Positions 11,872 to 24,969 of a DNA stretch of 64,000 bases are shown piece after piece. The notes beneath the pieces were generated by a model. It did no database searches, was not told the origin of the DNA, and saw only the letters and a list, made by a program, of their open reading frames with translations. The stretch lies in NCBI RefSeq assembly GCF_000189635.1, contig NW_002476009.1, forward strand, positions 1 to 64,000, given 5' to 3'. Origin of the DNA: Tetrahymena thermophila SB210 (lineage: Eukaryota; Ciliophora; Oligohymenophorea; Hymenostomatida; Tetrahymenidae). How positions within the stretch are numbered: the stretch's first letter is position 1; each line of letters starts with the position of its first letter. Position numbers and translations under genes: made by a program.

Positions 11872-13885
11872 TTATTGTGAAATGTGTTTATTTGTGTTTT
11901 ATTAAATTAAATAAATAGTAATTAATTGTTATTTTTATGTTAAATACAAAATTAAAAATTCAATTCTAATCTCTCTTTATTAAAATAATTAAGGAATAGA
12001 TATCTCTTTAGCAAATATTTTTAAAAATTTGGTTTATTTATTTAGTTTATCATTTTCTTTGATAAAAACTTAATAATTTTTAAGATTATTTACTAAAAAA
12101 TGTAATTGTATGATTTTAAAAGTTTATAAAAACAATTAACTAAAAATTAAATATCTCTCATTTATATTGAAAACCTTTAAAATTCAAATAATTAAAAACT
12201 TTGTTAAATTAATTTTTATATTTTATGATTTAGAACTTCGAAATCTTTTAGTTTTATTTAAATATGCTGTAATAAATTTTTATAATCTAAAAAACAAACA
12301 AAACTTTATTCACTTCTATATTTATATATTTACTTTTTATAAAAATGGAATTTAATTGCTTTTTATAAAGCATGCATAAATTATTCTTTTTATAATAATA
12401 TGAAAAGCTGTCAATATTTATTTGATATGTATTTTTACTTATCAATTTTTATTAATTTATTTTTTTAAAAATAATTATAGATTAATTGTAGATTAGAAAT
12501 AAATTTTTACTGGATTTTGATAAAATTTAAAATTTACTAATTCAATCTTTATTACTCATTTTATTATTTAACAATATTTCTGCTACTTTGATTAGTGATC
12601 TATCTTTTGATAATGAGTGTTTGAATTTAAATAAAACAAAATTTATAACTAAATTAGAAAAATAAGTTAATTACTAATTAATTTATTAACTAAATATTTA
12701 TTATCTTTAGAAAAAAAATGAAATATCTTCCTTTTAAAAATATTCTTCTAATTTTTATTAGAATTACAAAATAATAAATATGTTATTAAATAAATGATTT
12801 TGGTTATATTTTCTAAATGCTTATTTTAATTCAATATTTTGGTAATAACATATTTTAAATGCCCATATAACTTAGAGCGAAAAGTGAAATATTGATTAAA
12901 TTTAAATTAAATTAAATTTGTTGGAATAAATTTCATTTAAAAGCAACTATTTTATAAGTTTTTATAAGAAGATTCTTATTTTTATGTTGATATCTATTTA
13001 TATTCATTCATAATCAATTTTAGCTTGAAAATGTATGTGAATTGATACTTTGTTAAATACTTTGATTGCCTATTTTAGATTTGATTTAGATTGTTTGTTT
13101 AGGCTAAAAATTATGCAAATGACCCAAAAAAAAAAATTTATTAATCACTCAAAAAAATAATTGGGCTGCATTTTCAAAGTAACAAAATTAAAATGATTTT
13201 TTGAAAAATGGTTACATAAATACGATAATTTAGTTTGTTTATATTTAGTGTAAATATTTATTTATTTATAACTAATTAAATTCTTCTATAAATTTAGATA
13301 GAATTGATTAGATGACTGATTGATTGATTGATATACATGACTGCAGTAATTCTAAGAATATCCTTATTTAGTAAGTATAATTTAGTGATAAAATATCCAA
13401 TAAAAATATTAATTTTGATTGCTCTCTATTCCTTTTGTTAAAATGAATTGAATGCTTACGAAATGGGCTATTTTAAGATGCTATTTTCATATTTTAATAA
13501 TAATATATAGAAATCTATTGATTATTTGAATTATCAGCAGTTTTAAAAGGTGTGATAATTGATTAAGTTAGATAGATTGAGTAATTGAGTGATTGATTGA
13601 TTGAGTAGTAAGTAAGGCGACTTTGTATAAAAGGTTAGTTTAAATAACTTGATGTAGAATACACATATTAGTTACCATGGAATACTAAAAAAATGTATAT
13701 ATGATGCTAAATACCAAAATTTCTAATTGATATTTACTTTTACTAATAAATTTTAAATATTACATGCTAATTCTATCATAAATTCCCTAATAAACCAGAT
13801 ATGGTCAATTTAAACTTTATTAAGCTATTTTTATTAACATGTTAATGTATAATCAATTTTTAAAAGTAACGACAGGCTAGTACAA
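11872..13885. other. Gene-free spacer with GATT repeats
   Basis: Two kilobases of AT-rich sequence between the convergent ends of the pepsin-fold gene and the eS10 gene. No coherent coding frame was found on either strand. Two short GATT runs (about 13317-13331 and 13590-13603) are simple repeats. Confidence 0.5.
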
Positions 13886-14374
13886 TCATTCTTGAGCAGG
13901 AGTTTCTTGATTACCTTGAGCGGTTTCAGCAGCACCTTCTTCCTTGGCAGCTTCTTCACCTTCTCTTCTGGTACCACGGCCAACACCTCTTTTGTTTCTA
14001 CCATCTCTTTCACCAGTTCTTCCACCCTTGTTGAATTGTCTTCTGGGTCTTTCTTCTTCGTCTTCTTCCTTGGAGATGAAGTTGACGTTGGAGGCCTTGA
14101 AGGTCTTGGGGATAACATTATCAGCAGAAATACCCAACTTAGTCTTCAAGTATTCACAACCTTCCTTGTTAAGGTAGTAGTAAGTGAAACCCCAGTTGAA
14201 GATTTCTTCGAGGAAACCTCTGTCCTTCAAAGATCTAACTAAGATGTAGCAGTGTAAGTTGGGGACACCAGTTTCTTCGTGGTGACCTTCGAAATCTTTC
14301 TTCAAGACGAAGACACCATCTTACAATAATTGCTTGTAAATTCTAATTTTAGTGGCCTTTAAGACGTGAACCAT
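13886..14374 (-). CDS. RPS10: Small-subunit ribosomal protein eS10
   Basis: An intronless frame of 162 residues. The N-terminal winged-helix domain is typical of eS10 (MVHVLKATKIRIYKQLL, DGVFVLKKDFEGHH, NLHCYILVRSLKDRGFL, FNWGFTYYYLNKEG). A Gly/Arg-rich stretch follows, then an acidic Glu/Ala-rich tail. The protein sits on the head of the 40S subunit beside the mRNA entry region. Base composition and codon choice differ strongly from the neighbourhood: third positions are often C or G, and glutamine is mostly CAA with a single TAA at codon 18. This is the pattern of a highly expressed ciliate gene. The start at 14374 gives the conserved MVHVLKA beginning. Confidence 0.96.
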
Positions 14375-15697
14375 TTTACTTATGAAATTGTTTCTTTGAT
14401 TATTATAATCTTTTAATTTTTTTCTTTATTTTTTTCCTTTATCTTTCAAAAGATTTTGTTTTTTAATTTTCCACTTCTATTTGTTTTTTTGACCCACCTA
14501 TGTCTAAACCTTTAGTCTTACCTCACAAATTTAACTCCTTTAATTTTAATTAAAATTTATAAAACAATATAATATTTCTAATTTTATTTTCACGCCAACC
14601 CATCTTGTTTGCTAAATATTTCATTATGTTGCTCTTTTCAAATGGAAGTATTTGCTTTTCAATTTCCACATTTTTAATACATTTTATTTTCATTTACTTC
14701 CTTTTTCTTTCATTTTAATTATTTAATTTTTTTCTCCTCCTTAATTATTACTAATTTAATTTCCCCTTTTAATTAAAAATTTTGGATCTTGGTTATTAAC
14801 TATCTCTAATTAATTAATTTTCTTATAAGCATATTAATTAATGCTACTTATATGTTTTAGAATAAACTATCGCCTATATTATCCAATACCTGGATTACAA
14901 ATATCCTTAATTAAATTGAAATATTTTATTATTTTTTAAAGTAATAATTGCAATACATCATAAGAATAATATTTTTCCCAATTCGATATATTATTTTATC
15001 TTTAAAGGCTATTCATATAAATTATTTATGCTTTGTGATAATTAAATGATTGGTGTTTTAATTTAATTTTACTATTTATTACTTAATTAGGTTTGTTTTA
15101 AAATATTCTTAAAATAAAAAAAGAGGATCAATTTTTGTAGATATCTTTTTGATAGATAAATAATAGCTTTTTGTTGATAAAATTAAAGCAAACAATAAAA
15201 TAAAAACTTAAAGTATATTCTGGAATTTTTAAGCTCTTTACTCCTAAAGAAAATTACATTAGATATCAATTTCTAATTATTTATTGAATTATTGTATGTT
15301 CTGATTCTTAAATTTTTTATAGATAATTATGGTAATTTTTTATAAAATAGTTAAGTGATATAAAGTATTCATAAAAATCAATTTCACTCGATAAAAAGAG
15401 TTAATAAAAATCTCAAAAATAAACATAAAAAGGTAGTAGAATTTACAGTTTTTTAGTTAATCTTTGTTTTATAATAATTAATTAGATATGAAAAATTATA
15501 AAAGTTATAGATTATTTATTATGAAAGATATTAATTAGTATTTATTTATTTAATTAGTTATTTATTATAAATATTTAATCATTTAAATTGATTTAGTGGT
15601 TATTTGATAATTGGAATTTGAAATCAATCCTTGTATAATTTGATTTTTATTTTAAAACTCAAAAATTAAAATTATTTTTAAATAAATTTTTTTAAGG
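14375..15697. other. eS10 upstream region and intergenic spacer
   Basis: The first 400 bp upstream of eS10 is strikingly pyrimidine-rich on the plus strand, so purine-rich on the gene's sense strand. It should hold the promoter, but no named element can be assigned. The rest is AT-rich and appears empty. Confidence 0.5.
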
Positions 15698-18103
15698 TCA
15701 AAAGTATATTTAAGTCATGTATCTCAATTAATCCTTATACATATCATCTTTTTATTCAACATGACCACATTTCTCAAGAAATTTATTATAGTAATCTAGG
15801 AATTTTTTACTTACTGTTGGCTTACAGTTTTTAATGCTCTCCTTAAAATCTTTCTATTAAAAAAATATAAAAATATTAATAAATTAATCTCTTGATAAAT
15901 CTTGTAGTTACTATCTCTGCTTTTCTTAGAATTATTTGCTTTGGATCCAGTTAGTATAAATTTATTTCCTCTGCATCTTCATCTGATTGAAGACAAGGTG
16001 TATAATAAATTCTTTCAACTTATGAATCTTAGTATTCTATAAAATTTTCAAGTAAGTTTCCTCTTTTTTAACATTGATGTTATTTTTAAAACTTTCTTTA
16101 AATTTACATAAATAATTTACTTTAATTTTTTAAAGTACTTAGTTGTCTATAATTCTTATATGGGTCTCATAAAAGCATCATTTATTATTGTTACGATATC
16201 TGATCCACTGTACCTATAATTATATTTATTAAATTAATAATAGGTATTAAACGGAATCAAAATACCCATCTGTAAGATCTGATAAATAATCAAAATCTTG
16301 CTATTTTAAACCATGATTCTTTGATTCTGTTTTAAAAATAACAATTCAATTTATTTATTTTTTAGAATTGTTACCTGTAAAGTTTTAAAAAATTTCCAAT
16401 CTAGCTTGCTTTTTTGGTAACGGCAGAAGTACTCTTCTTTCAAACCTTCTTAGTACAGCTACATCCAATTCCCATGGCATATTTGTAGTTGCTAAAATAT
16501 AAACTTTTTCATCTAAACTATTTATTTCTATGAAAGAAAGATTTTATTGAAATGCTAATTTAGATTAATTAAATACCATCTAATTATTTTAAGAATTCAG
16601 TTTTAATTCTTCTTTCTGTTTCACTCTCACTTCCATTTCTTTTTCTTCCTATTGAATCCATTTCATCAAAAATAATAATTGAGGGAGAATTTTCTCTAGC
16701 TAAATCAAAAAGCATTTTCAGCAATCTGATAAATTTTTAGTTTAATATTTTTTTAAATTATTCCTTTCAGTTTGAATAGTTTTACTTTTCTGATTCTCCT
16801 ATAAATTTAGATGTTATATCTGCTAATGAAACCCAAAAAGGAGTTGCTTACAATTCATTGCACACTGCATGACATATCATTGTTTTTCCCACCCCAGGTG
16901 GTCCATATAGCAAAATTTTATTAAATGGTTTTGGCTTCCCTTAAAAGAGATTAGGAAGAACACTGGGTAGTATAAAATTTTCTTCAATACATTTTTTAGC
17001 ATAATCATTTCCTGCTATATCCTTAAATTTTATAGGCGGCTTTTTTGTTAGAATACAACCTAATATTTAAAAAAAATAATTTAAATTCAATATGAAAATT
17101 AAAATACTGATAGATAAATAAACAAATATTGGTGATTGATTGCTAAAAATTAAATCCATAAACAACATACATAGTATTTAATGATGGTTTATTTCTTTTA
17201 GTATTTTTATTCAGTAGCAAAATAATTAAACTGTTGCAACAGAGTTATGATATTATTAAGATAGAAAAAAATAATTCAGAAAAAAGAGAGCGAAAAAAAA
17301 ATATTATTAAAATTATTAAAAAGGATAGAATAAATAAATATATAGATTACTCTTTAACTAAGATTTTAGATCTTTTAAATACTTTTACTGCAAATCTTCA
17401 ACAGCTAATAAGCTATTTGAGGAAGCTTAAGAATTCTATGATTTAGTTGAAACGGATGATTTTTAAGTTTTTATAGAGCCATTGCTATAAGAATCTAAAT
17501 TATTTAAATTATTATTGGAGTTATCAATTAATAGTCTATCAATGCAATTGTCTTTTTCTTAGCATAAAAGAGATTAAAGGCCTGACATTTTAGTGCAAAA
17601 TATCTACTAAAGATCTTATTTAATCTTTCTATTATAAATTAACTTATTCAGTCCATTTAAGCAAGGATCTAATATTTTGTAAAGATAAAAGTTTGTTCAA
17701 GTCGTAAAAATATAAGCAATGCAAATGATAAACTAATTTACTAGCAAAAACAATAATTCCTTGGCCATGAGCGCATTTTTTCTAATTTTATCCAAACATG
17801 CTTCTATCCCTTAATTATTTGTTTTGCTCAATCAAAAAAATGCAAAGTAACTACTCTATAAGAAATTTAGGATTTAGTTTTAGCGCAAATGTTTAATTTT
17901 TATAAAATAATTTTCAAAATTTTCTTATACCTTTTTCAGGAATATTCAAGTGACAAAGACAAAGAAAAAATTGACTCTAATATTTAATTAACTATTTCTT
18001 ATTCCTATTAAATTTCTTATAGATTATAAAAATTTGATTATTAAAAAATTATATCAGGAAATTCTGACTTTTCTCTTATTCTTTTTGAAATATTGATATA
18101 CAT
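15698..18103 (-). CDS. VPS4-like AAA ATPase (meiotic-clade)
   Basis: Eleven exons give 525 residues in continuous phase. Introns are 18068-18005, 17930-17856, 17741-17669, 17350-17060, 16785-16726, 16576-16528, 16374-16327, 16265-16214, 16120-16063 and 15911-15854. The AAA domain has Walker A GPPGVGKT (about 233-240), pore-loop [13 protein letters not shown], Walker B IIIFDE (about 288-293), sensor region [12 protein letters not shown], arginine-finger region LRRFERR, and YSGSDI. The segments [16 protein letters not shown] and YYTPC near the end match the VPS4 tail better than katanin or fidgetin. VPS4 disassembles ESCRT-III at endosomes, so membrane remodelling is the likely job. The N-terminal 180 residues are not a clear MIT domain; they end in a Ser/Asn-rich linker and the helix [14 protein letters not shown]. 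The core is secure. The first two exons, the start and the 18068 donor (GTCAGA) are uncertain. Confidence 0.8.
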
Positions 18104-19097
18104 AACAAATTTATCATTCAAATAGCCAGTCAGCAGTTTAGTTTATATTATTTTATAGGCTTCAAACGCTATTATTCACAATTTAACTTGGTATGCATTC
18201 AATAAGTAGTTTTAACTGAAAATATATAATTAGTTTTAAGCAAATTTATAAAATGATTAAATTAAAATGCTAAATTTTGTAAAAAGTGTCATTTAAACTG
18301 CGTATTAATTTATCATACTAAAATATTTGTTATTTTATGCTATTAAAATAGAATTATTCTTAAAAATAAATAATTAGAACATAAATTTATAAAATTGGTA
18401 AATTTATTATTAGAGACAAAATACGAAGATCCTATAATACATTTCATATATGAGATATTTTATAATTATCAGTTAATAAAATTATATTTTTTATCTAGAA
18501 TATTTGTATTGGTTACAACTAATTATTAATAGGATTAATAAACATTGATAAAATTTCTTAAAGTATTTTCAAATCAAAAATCTTTATTAAGTATTATCAC
18601 TTAAAAATACTTAGACTTTTTTAAAAATCTTTTTGCTAATTAAATTTTGTCTAAATAATAATACTTTATAATAAAAATAATTTATTTTTATCTTTTTTTT
18701 AGCTTTTAAAAATATTTAAAGTTAAAACTTTTTTATTAAAAATATTGAATTTGAGCTAAAGATTGATTCATTAGAAATTTTGTATGACTTTGATAAATAA
18801 ATTATATTCAAATTAAAGTTTATAAGCATTTTAATTGCTTTTGTTAAGATATTATTTCGTTTATTTTTCAATAAAATAAAATAAATAAATATTAATTAAA
18901 AACTTTACGAAAAAATAAAATCTTGTATAAAAATTAAAAATTAAATTACATCTTTATATAAAAATAGATAAATAATGTTTGATTGCTTTTTTACAATTAA
19001 ACATGGTAAAGCAATTTTAATAATATGTATAAATATGATATTTTTATTTTTTTTTCATAATTTTATTGATAATGTTTGAAATAAGTTTTAATTAATG
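18104..19097. other. Intergenic spacer
   Basis: AT-rich sequence upstream of the VPS4-like gene and downstream of the CCCH/Schlafen-like gene. Apart from possible further 5' exons of the ATPase gene up to about 18170, nothing recognisable was seen. Confidence 0.5.
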
Positions 19098-21979
19098 TCA
19101 AAATTAAGATTGGTCTATGTTGTTAAAATCTGATTGAATTAAAGCATTTTGATTTGCCATTTTAGCCATAACATAGAAATATCTTCTGTCTAACTATTTT
19201 AATGCCAATTTAAATTTCTCTTCAGACATATAATTTTTCTGTCTTTTTTCATATAAAGAACAAGCGCTCATTGGCCAGTTTCCTTCTTCTATTTTCTAGA
19301 AGTAAAGACCACTTGATGTAGCATAAATGGTATTTTTTTCAGGTTTATTTACATTAATTATAAAGATTTTCAAGTCAAGGATGGGGAAAAATTCATTTTC
19401 GTTTTCTCCTGGAATAACTAGCCTGCATTCTTCTCTTTAGTATAGATTAGCTCTAACAGCTGGTTAACAGTCTCTCAACCTCTTAGCTAAGAAAGTGAAG
19501 AAGGATTCATGATGGTTATTTGTAGTACAGCTTCCTACAAACTATCTAGTTGCATCTTTAACTCCTAAGAATATTCTTCCACTAATTTATTCTTTATTGT
19601 AGAATTATTCATTTTCAAACTCTTCTCTATTTAGCATACCTATTTTAAATTAAAAAAATGTTTAATTATATTTAATTAAATTTATAAATATTAATAAATC
19701 ACCTGTTATTACTTCTTCAAGTTTACGAGTATTTTCATTATAGTTTCTAAAGTCATAGTTTTTAAACTCCAAATTTTCAGATTCAGAGTGATCAATAGTA
19801 GAGTTAAAAATAATATATGTTTAGCCATCTTAACCCTAAAAAGAATAGTCATTTAGCTTTTTAGTGGCTATAATTTGCTTAGAGAATGATATTTGAGAAT
19901 CTGGATTTGCAACGATCTTAAAAAGAATTTTCAATTTCTGAGTTTTATAAAGATTTATTCTCAAAAGTTGTAAACAAACAACTCTTAAACTTTTTAATTT
20001 GATTAGCACACCGAATTCTCCTTCACATCTATCTTCTTCTGTAATAATCAAAGCATTGCGGGGTATTTGTAATTCATAAAAAACATCTAAAAGAGCTTCT
20101 TTCCAGTTTTTCAAATCAGATTCAGTATTAAAATAACAGAAGCAAAATATTTCTAGTTAATCAAATTAGAAGAATTGGTCTTTATTTTAAGCGAAATTAT
20201 TTGTATTGCCTCCGTTTGATGCAGACTAAACAGGAAGAGAGTCGTTTTTCTATGTTTGTAGTTTCTAGGTGTATGCAGTCTTTTTATCTTTTTCCAATTA
20301 CTTCTACTATTTTTTTTCTTCTTTCTTTTTCTTTCTTAGCTCAGCCCTTTCCTGCTTTCTCTTTTATCTTTCTTCCTCTAGCTTTTGCTCATCCAATTAG
20401 TTGTATTCTTTAGAAAGATTATTTTCGTCGCTCTCTTCTTCGTCTTATGAGTTTACTTCATTTTCGTTTTACAAAATAGTTGCATATAAAGTCATCAGTT
20501 GCTAGTTGGTAAGTTTATTTTCATCAAGATTTTTCCAATCAATATTTTTAAAGTCTGTCAAATTTTTTTAGTTCTTCTAATTTTCTTTTCCATTCTTTGA
20601 TTTCTAAGCAACCTTGTTTGAATCCTTTTTTTCTTTTTCATCATCATCGTCATCATCTTCATTATCTTAATCTTCCTCACTTTCCCAGCTTTCTTCCTCT
20701 TCTTACTCCTCTTCTTCTTTCTTAATTGATTACTTCTTTTGATTTTTGCTTTTATTTGACTTATCTGCTTTTTCTTCTTTTGGAGAAGCAGACTTCTTTT
20801 AAGCTTATTTTTTAGAATTATTTTTATGATCTATAAAAAGATCATTATCTTTATCATCAGAATTACTACTTGAATCATAAACACAGTCCTTTAATTCTTC
20901 CTTTTCATCATCAAAAACATCTTGGTCGTTGTTATCTATTTCATCTGAACCTTCATTTTAATCTTCTTCATCTTCATTATCATCTGAGTAATCGTCTTTA
21001 TCCTCTCCTTACTCGTTCATAAGCATTTCTTCCTTTAACTATAAGAGGTAATCATCAAATTGCTCATCAGTCATGGCATCAGGGTTAACACCTTATTTGT
21101 TAGTTCTTTAACCATTTCTCTTCTAGATGGCACTCTAATTTACTTCTTAATTTCTTTAATTGTTTTGAACTCTTAAACCATTTTATTATGGTTAAATATT
21201 TCTTTTCTCCCTGTTATTGTTCCTTGAACTTGTTACAGCTTTAATTTAAGGTTCAATACTTTGTTCTTTAAATTTCTTTTTATCATTCTTAGGTTTTTTT
21301 TCATTACTTTCTTTCTTCTTTTTACCTTCATCTGGTTGAATTTTATTATTTTAAATTTACTATTACTTCATTTTTATAATCTGCTAAATGAGATCTTCTT
21401 ATTTATTTCCTATTAACGGTGCTTGCACATTTTATTACTAAGGGGCTGGTTTTTATCTTGAAGGCTCTTATTTTTTTTAATTCCTTTTTCTTTCATCAAC
21501 TTCTGTTGAATTTATAGTTTCAGCCTTAGTTTCTGGGAACCTAGAATTCTAAATTATAAAAAATTAATTACATTATCTTGTTGGTATTAAAAAAAACTTT
21601 TTACCCATATGTCACTTTCTCCATGAGCAAAAAGGCAAAGGAACTTTGATTTAGGACACTTTTTCTACTACTCATAAAGTTAGCAAAGATGCTTTTTGTA
21701 TGGAGGTTATATACTTTTCAATTCTTTACGAAGTTAAGCATAATAAATATGTCTTTTTTTGCAAGTATCTCCCTTTAAGCATGTTTCTTTTTATCAAAAA
21801 AAAATTATAATCAAAGGAAAATTCAACTAATCAATATTACTTTCAATAAAATCCATGCAAAAGTTAATCCTGGAGAGAGGATGGTCAGAGTTTTAGTCAG
21901 AAGACCTGTAGTAAGCTCCCTTCTCATCATCTGGATACTAAGGAGCTGTATTTTTTCTGTAATTATTTTTACCCTACAT
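19098..21979 (-). CDS. Tandem CCCH zinc-finger protein with C-terminal Schlafen/AlbA-like domain
   Basis: Four exons, introns 21840-21787, 21604-21549 and 19702-19640, 902 residues. Two CCCH fingers lie at the N-terminus: C41-x7-C49-x5-C55-x3-H59 and C81-x8-C90-x6-C97-x3-H101. Such fingers usually bind single-stranded RNA. About 450 residues of low-complexity sequence follow, first Lys/Gln-rich, then with long Asp/Glu runs and KKK/EEE coiled-coil-like segments. The last third is globular. From about residue 693 it shows the pattern of the Schlafen/AlbA_2 family: ESENLEFK, then SGRIFLGVKD..FVG, a QPAVRANLY segment and a LKIFIINVNKPEKNTIYA strand. That family includes nucleases and nucleic-acid-binding proteins. 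The zinc fingers are clear. The Schlafen-like call rests on motif order by eye and is moderate. An RNA-related role is inferred. Confidence 0.8.
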
Positions 21980-23142
21980 TAAATTAAATGATAATAGAGT
22001 TTGATAGATACTATTTATTACTTAGTTATTATTATTAATTAATTAATTTATTTATTTTACTATTTAAAAATTAAATATCTAAAAAGTTAATTGCCACATA
22101 ATACAAAGTGCTATCTATATATATTTATTCTTTCATCAGAATTCACTGCATTTTAAATGCTGCAAGAATTATATCAATTAATTAGAAAGAATTAATATTA
22201 AGAATTTACAATTTTAATAAACTTTAAATCAAAAATTTATAAAAGCTCTACTCTCTCTGCCTAGAATCATCATATTCTAATTTGATAAACAGCGTTATGA
22301 TAATTAATATCTTTGTAAATAAAGTATTCTCTAAAATAAAAAAAAATTTTTAAATCTAATCTATTAAATTAAAATCTTAATAACTATACTAATATTAAAA
22401 TAAACTGGTTTTATATAAAAATTATTTTCATATAAATTAGAATAAATTTTTTATCAATTTAAGATCAAAAAAATTAAAAAATAATAAAATAAATTTAGAA
22501 AATATTCAAAACAAAAATAAAATCTTAAACTTTTATTTTTATTTTATAATTAAAATTGTAAATAAAATAATTTTTATTTAAAGTTTTTAAATGAAAAAAT
22601 AATAAAAAACTGAAAGATATTTTTTTAGCCCACCTTTAATAATTGTTGAGGAAACAAACACTTAAAAATAAATCTATTTTTATAATTGATCTATTTTGAA
22701 AGGTTTTTTCATTATGAATTCATATTTTCTAAAAGGATTTGCAATAGATTATAAAATATGTCAATTATCATTTTTTTTCAGCGAAATAAAATTATATTTT
22801 TTAGAATTTTAATACAAATTAAATCCAGTTATTTTGAACGAAAAGGACGAAAATAGAAAGAATTTAGTTTGAGTTATGATTAGTAAAAGATCAGAAATAA
22901 TCATAGAATATATAAATAAACAATTAGATCTTTGTTTGAGAAAAAGATAATAGGAATCTTGCTATTAAGTGAACAAACAAACAAAACAAAAAAAATAAGA
23001 CAACATATTTTGTTAAGCCTATCTATAATTAAAAATATATAGCGAAATAATTAGCTGGATAATTATAATCTTAATTTTTCCTTGAAAATCAAATTTTTTA
23101 TCCTATTCCTATTAAATTGTTTATTTATTAAATTTTTGATAG
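21980..23142. other. Divergent intergenic region
   Basis: AT-rich region between two divergently transcribed genes, so it should carry both promoters. The sequence just before 23143 (..TTGATAG before the ATG) could be the 3' end of a 5'-UTR intron. No other element was recognised. Confidence 0.5.
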
Positions 23143-24969
23143 ATGGCAGAAGATGAAAATTAGTCTTTATTTTTCTAGCGAGAAATACACTCTTTTCATA
23201 ACTACGACTAATTCAATAACGATTTGATCAATCAACCTGTTATTTAGAATTTGGGATAGAATTACGAAGGGAGTTCTCAATGCTAGCTTCAATAATCTAG
23301 ATCTATAAATTCAGATAAATTTAAACCCTAGGATTACATTGACTAAGAAATGTAATTAGAAGAACTTTACAACTTAAATGAACAATAAAACTAAGTTTAA
23401 TTTATTTAATCAAGTGAAGAAAATTCTCATTTCAATATGGCTCAATAATGCCAACTTTCCCACTAATCATCACTTTAACCATAATAGTATTAACCTAACT
23501 TTTAACAAATTTAACTTAATTAATAGTAATAACTCCAATAGTAATAACAATAACAACAACAATAATAACCACTATAATAATAATAACAACAACATTAAAG
23601 CTACAATACACAATAATAGCAATTTTAAACTATCTCTACATCTTAATCTCCAAATATTATAACCAATACTTCTAATTAAGCTGGTTACTTTCCTAACTAA
23701 AAAAGCAATTATTTAATATCTGAGGACGCAAATAGAAACTATCCTCTACTCGCAAATATCTTAGAAGAAAGCTTATAGAATAGAAAGTTGAATGAATTTT
23801 ATACTCAAAACAAAGTTTTATAAGGAGTTAATTGTTTTATGCTTTTAGAAAATGAACTCCCAAGACATACTGCTTAATCCAATAATTTTTGTGATGACCC
23901 TAACTTTTATATTGGGCATTTTTTCGATGAAAAAAATAAGAACGGTGTATTTAATGATAATTAAAATTCTATTTAGAATGATTTATAAAAATCTCCATTT
24001 CAATCTCCTTAATAACCTCCTACACACTAAGCTTAAAGCCTAAAAATTAAAGAATATAAACAAAATCAATAGCATTTTATAATCAACAATGACAACATGC
24101 AATAAAACTAAAGCATAAATTATTAGTAAGAGTAGCAGTAATAAGCAGGATCATCTTCCATAAAAATTGAGGGTTTAACTTCACTCTAGCAAAAGTAAAA
24201 TGATGATCAACAATTTTTGCATGATTTTATATCTGGCTACTTATAATAAAACACCCATTAAGATTTTATTGACAATCATCACAATAATTAAAATAATAAC
24301 CACCAGGGACAGGACACTTCAAATAAAGGCCCAAGTAAAAATGCTTTCTAAAGGAGCAGTACTTCGTTTTTAGATAAGGTTACGTTTGCAGTAGATGATT
24401 TTTTAGATAAATAAGATCCAAATGAGTATCCAGAATTAACAAGCGGAGAGGATTTTTTAATGAATAACTTGAGAAACTATATAGCTCTAGAATTTAGTTA
24501 CAACTAAGAGTCTTCCTACTTCTAAAAATTTTTAAATTCGTCATATTAAATTTTTTTATAACGTCTTAAATTATTGCTTGACCAAAAAAGAATGGACAGT
24601 AAAACTCTTTTACCCTTCGTATGTCGTTTTAGTATTGAAATGGCAGAAAAGTTACTCTAATTTATATATAAATGTGATGATAAATTTACTATGAAGCTTT
24701 TCAGAGAGTAGTCTTTATGCTAAAAGAATCATTAATATATCAAAAAAGAAAACGGATCTACTTCTCCAACAACATACTCTCAGCCAAGTTAGAAATTTGA
24801 CAGCAGTATTATTGATGACGACTTCTCATTATTTAACAAAAACTTAGAAGATGTCAGAACTAATTTATTCAATAATCCTAACGATTCTATGCTCAATTAA
24901 AATTAGAATTCATAAACTCATCCATAAAATTATTAAAAGTAAATATTTAAGATTAATTTAAAATAATGA
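23143..24969 (+). CDS. Gln/Asn-rich protein of unknown function
   Basis: A single uninterrupted frame of 608 residues; the Met at 23143 starts MAEDENQS. Residues about 95-175 are dominated by glutamine runs coded by mixed CAA, TAA and TAG. The rest of the first two thirds is Asn/Gln/Ser-rich and probably disordered. The C-terminal 200 residues look folded, with KVTFAVDDFLDKQDPNEYP, FLMNNLRNYIALEF, and a helical stretch with LKLLLDQKRMDSK and CRFSIEMAEKLLQFIYKC. I know no family for that part. No signal peptide or membrane span is present. Glutamine-rich activation or prion-like regions are common in ciliate regulatory proteins, but no function can be assigned. Confidence 0.75.
23519..23612 (+). 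repeat. Poly-Gln coding tract
   Basis: An irregular run of CAA, TAA and TAG triplets within the Gln/Asn-rich gene. The mixed codons suggest an older tract than a pure microsatellite. Confidence 0.7.

Noticed and set aside
13834..14242. Open frames on both strands over the eS10 gene
   Set aside because: They are alternative-frame shadows of the ribosomal protein, which has a clear full-length match in one frame.
17060..17159. N-terminal transmembrane start for the AAA ATPase, giving an Msp1/ATAD1-like protein
   Set aside because: An in-frame Met at 17159 would create a hydrophobic segment, but this AT-rich stretch is better explained as intron 17350-17060. The upstream exon ends in the helix expected before the AAA domain, and the domain itself is VPS4-like.
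17234..18100. Plus-strand gene with a long open frame opposite the VPS4-like gene
   Set aside because: The frame reads fairly well forward, but the minus strand gives a better protein with consistent splice phases that joins directly to the AAA domain. The forward frame is an antisense shadow.
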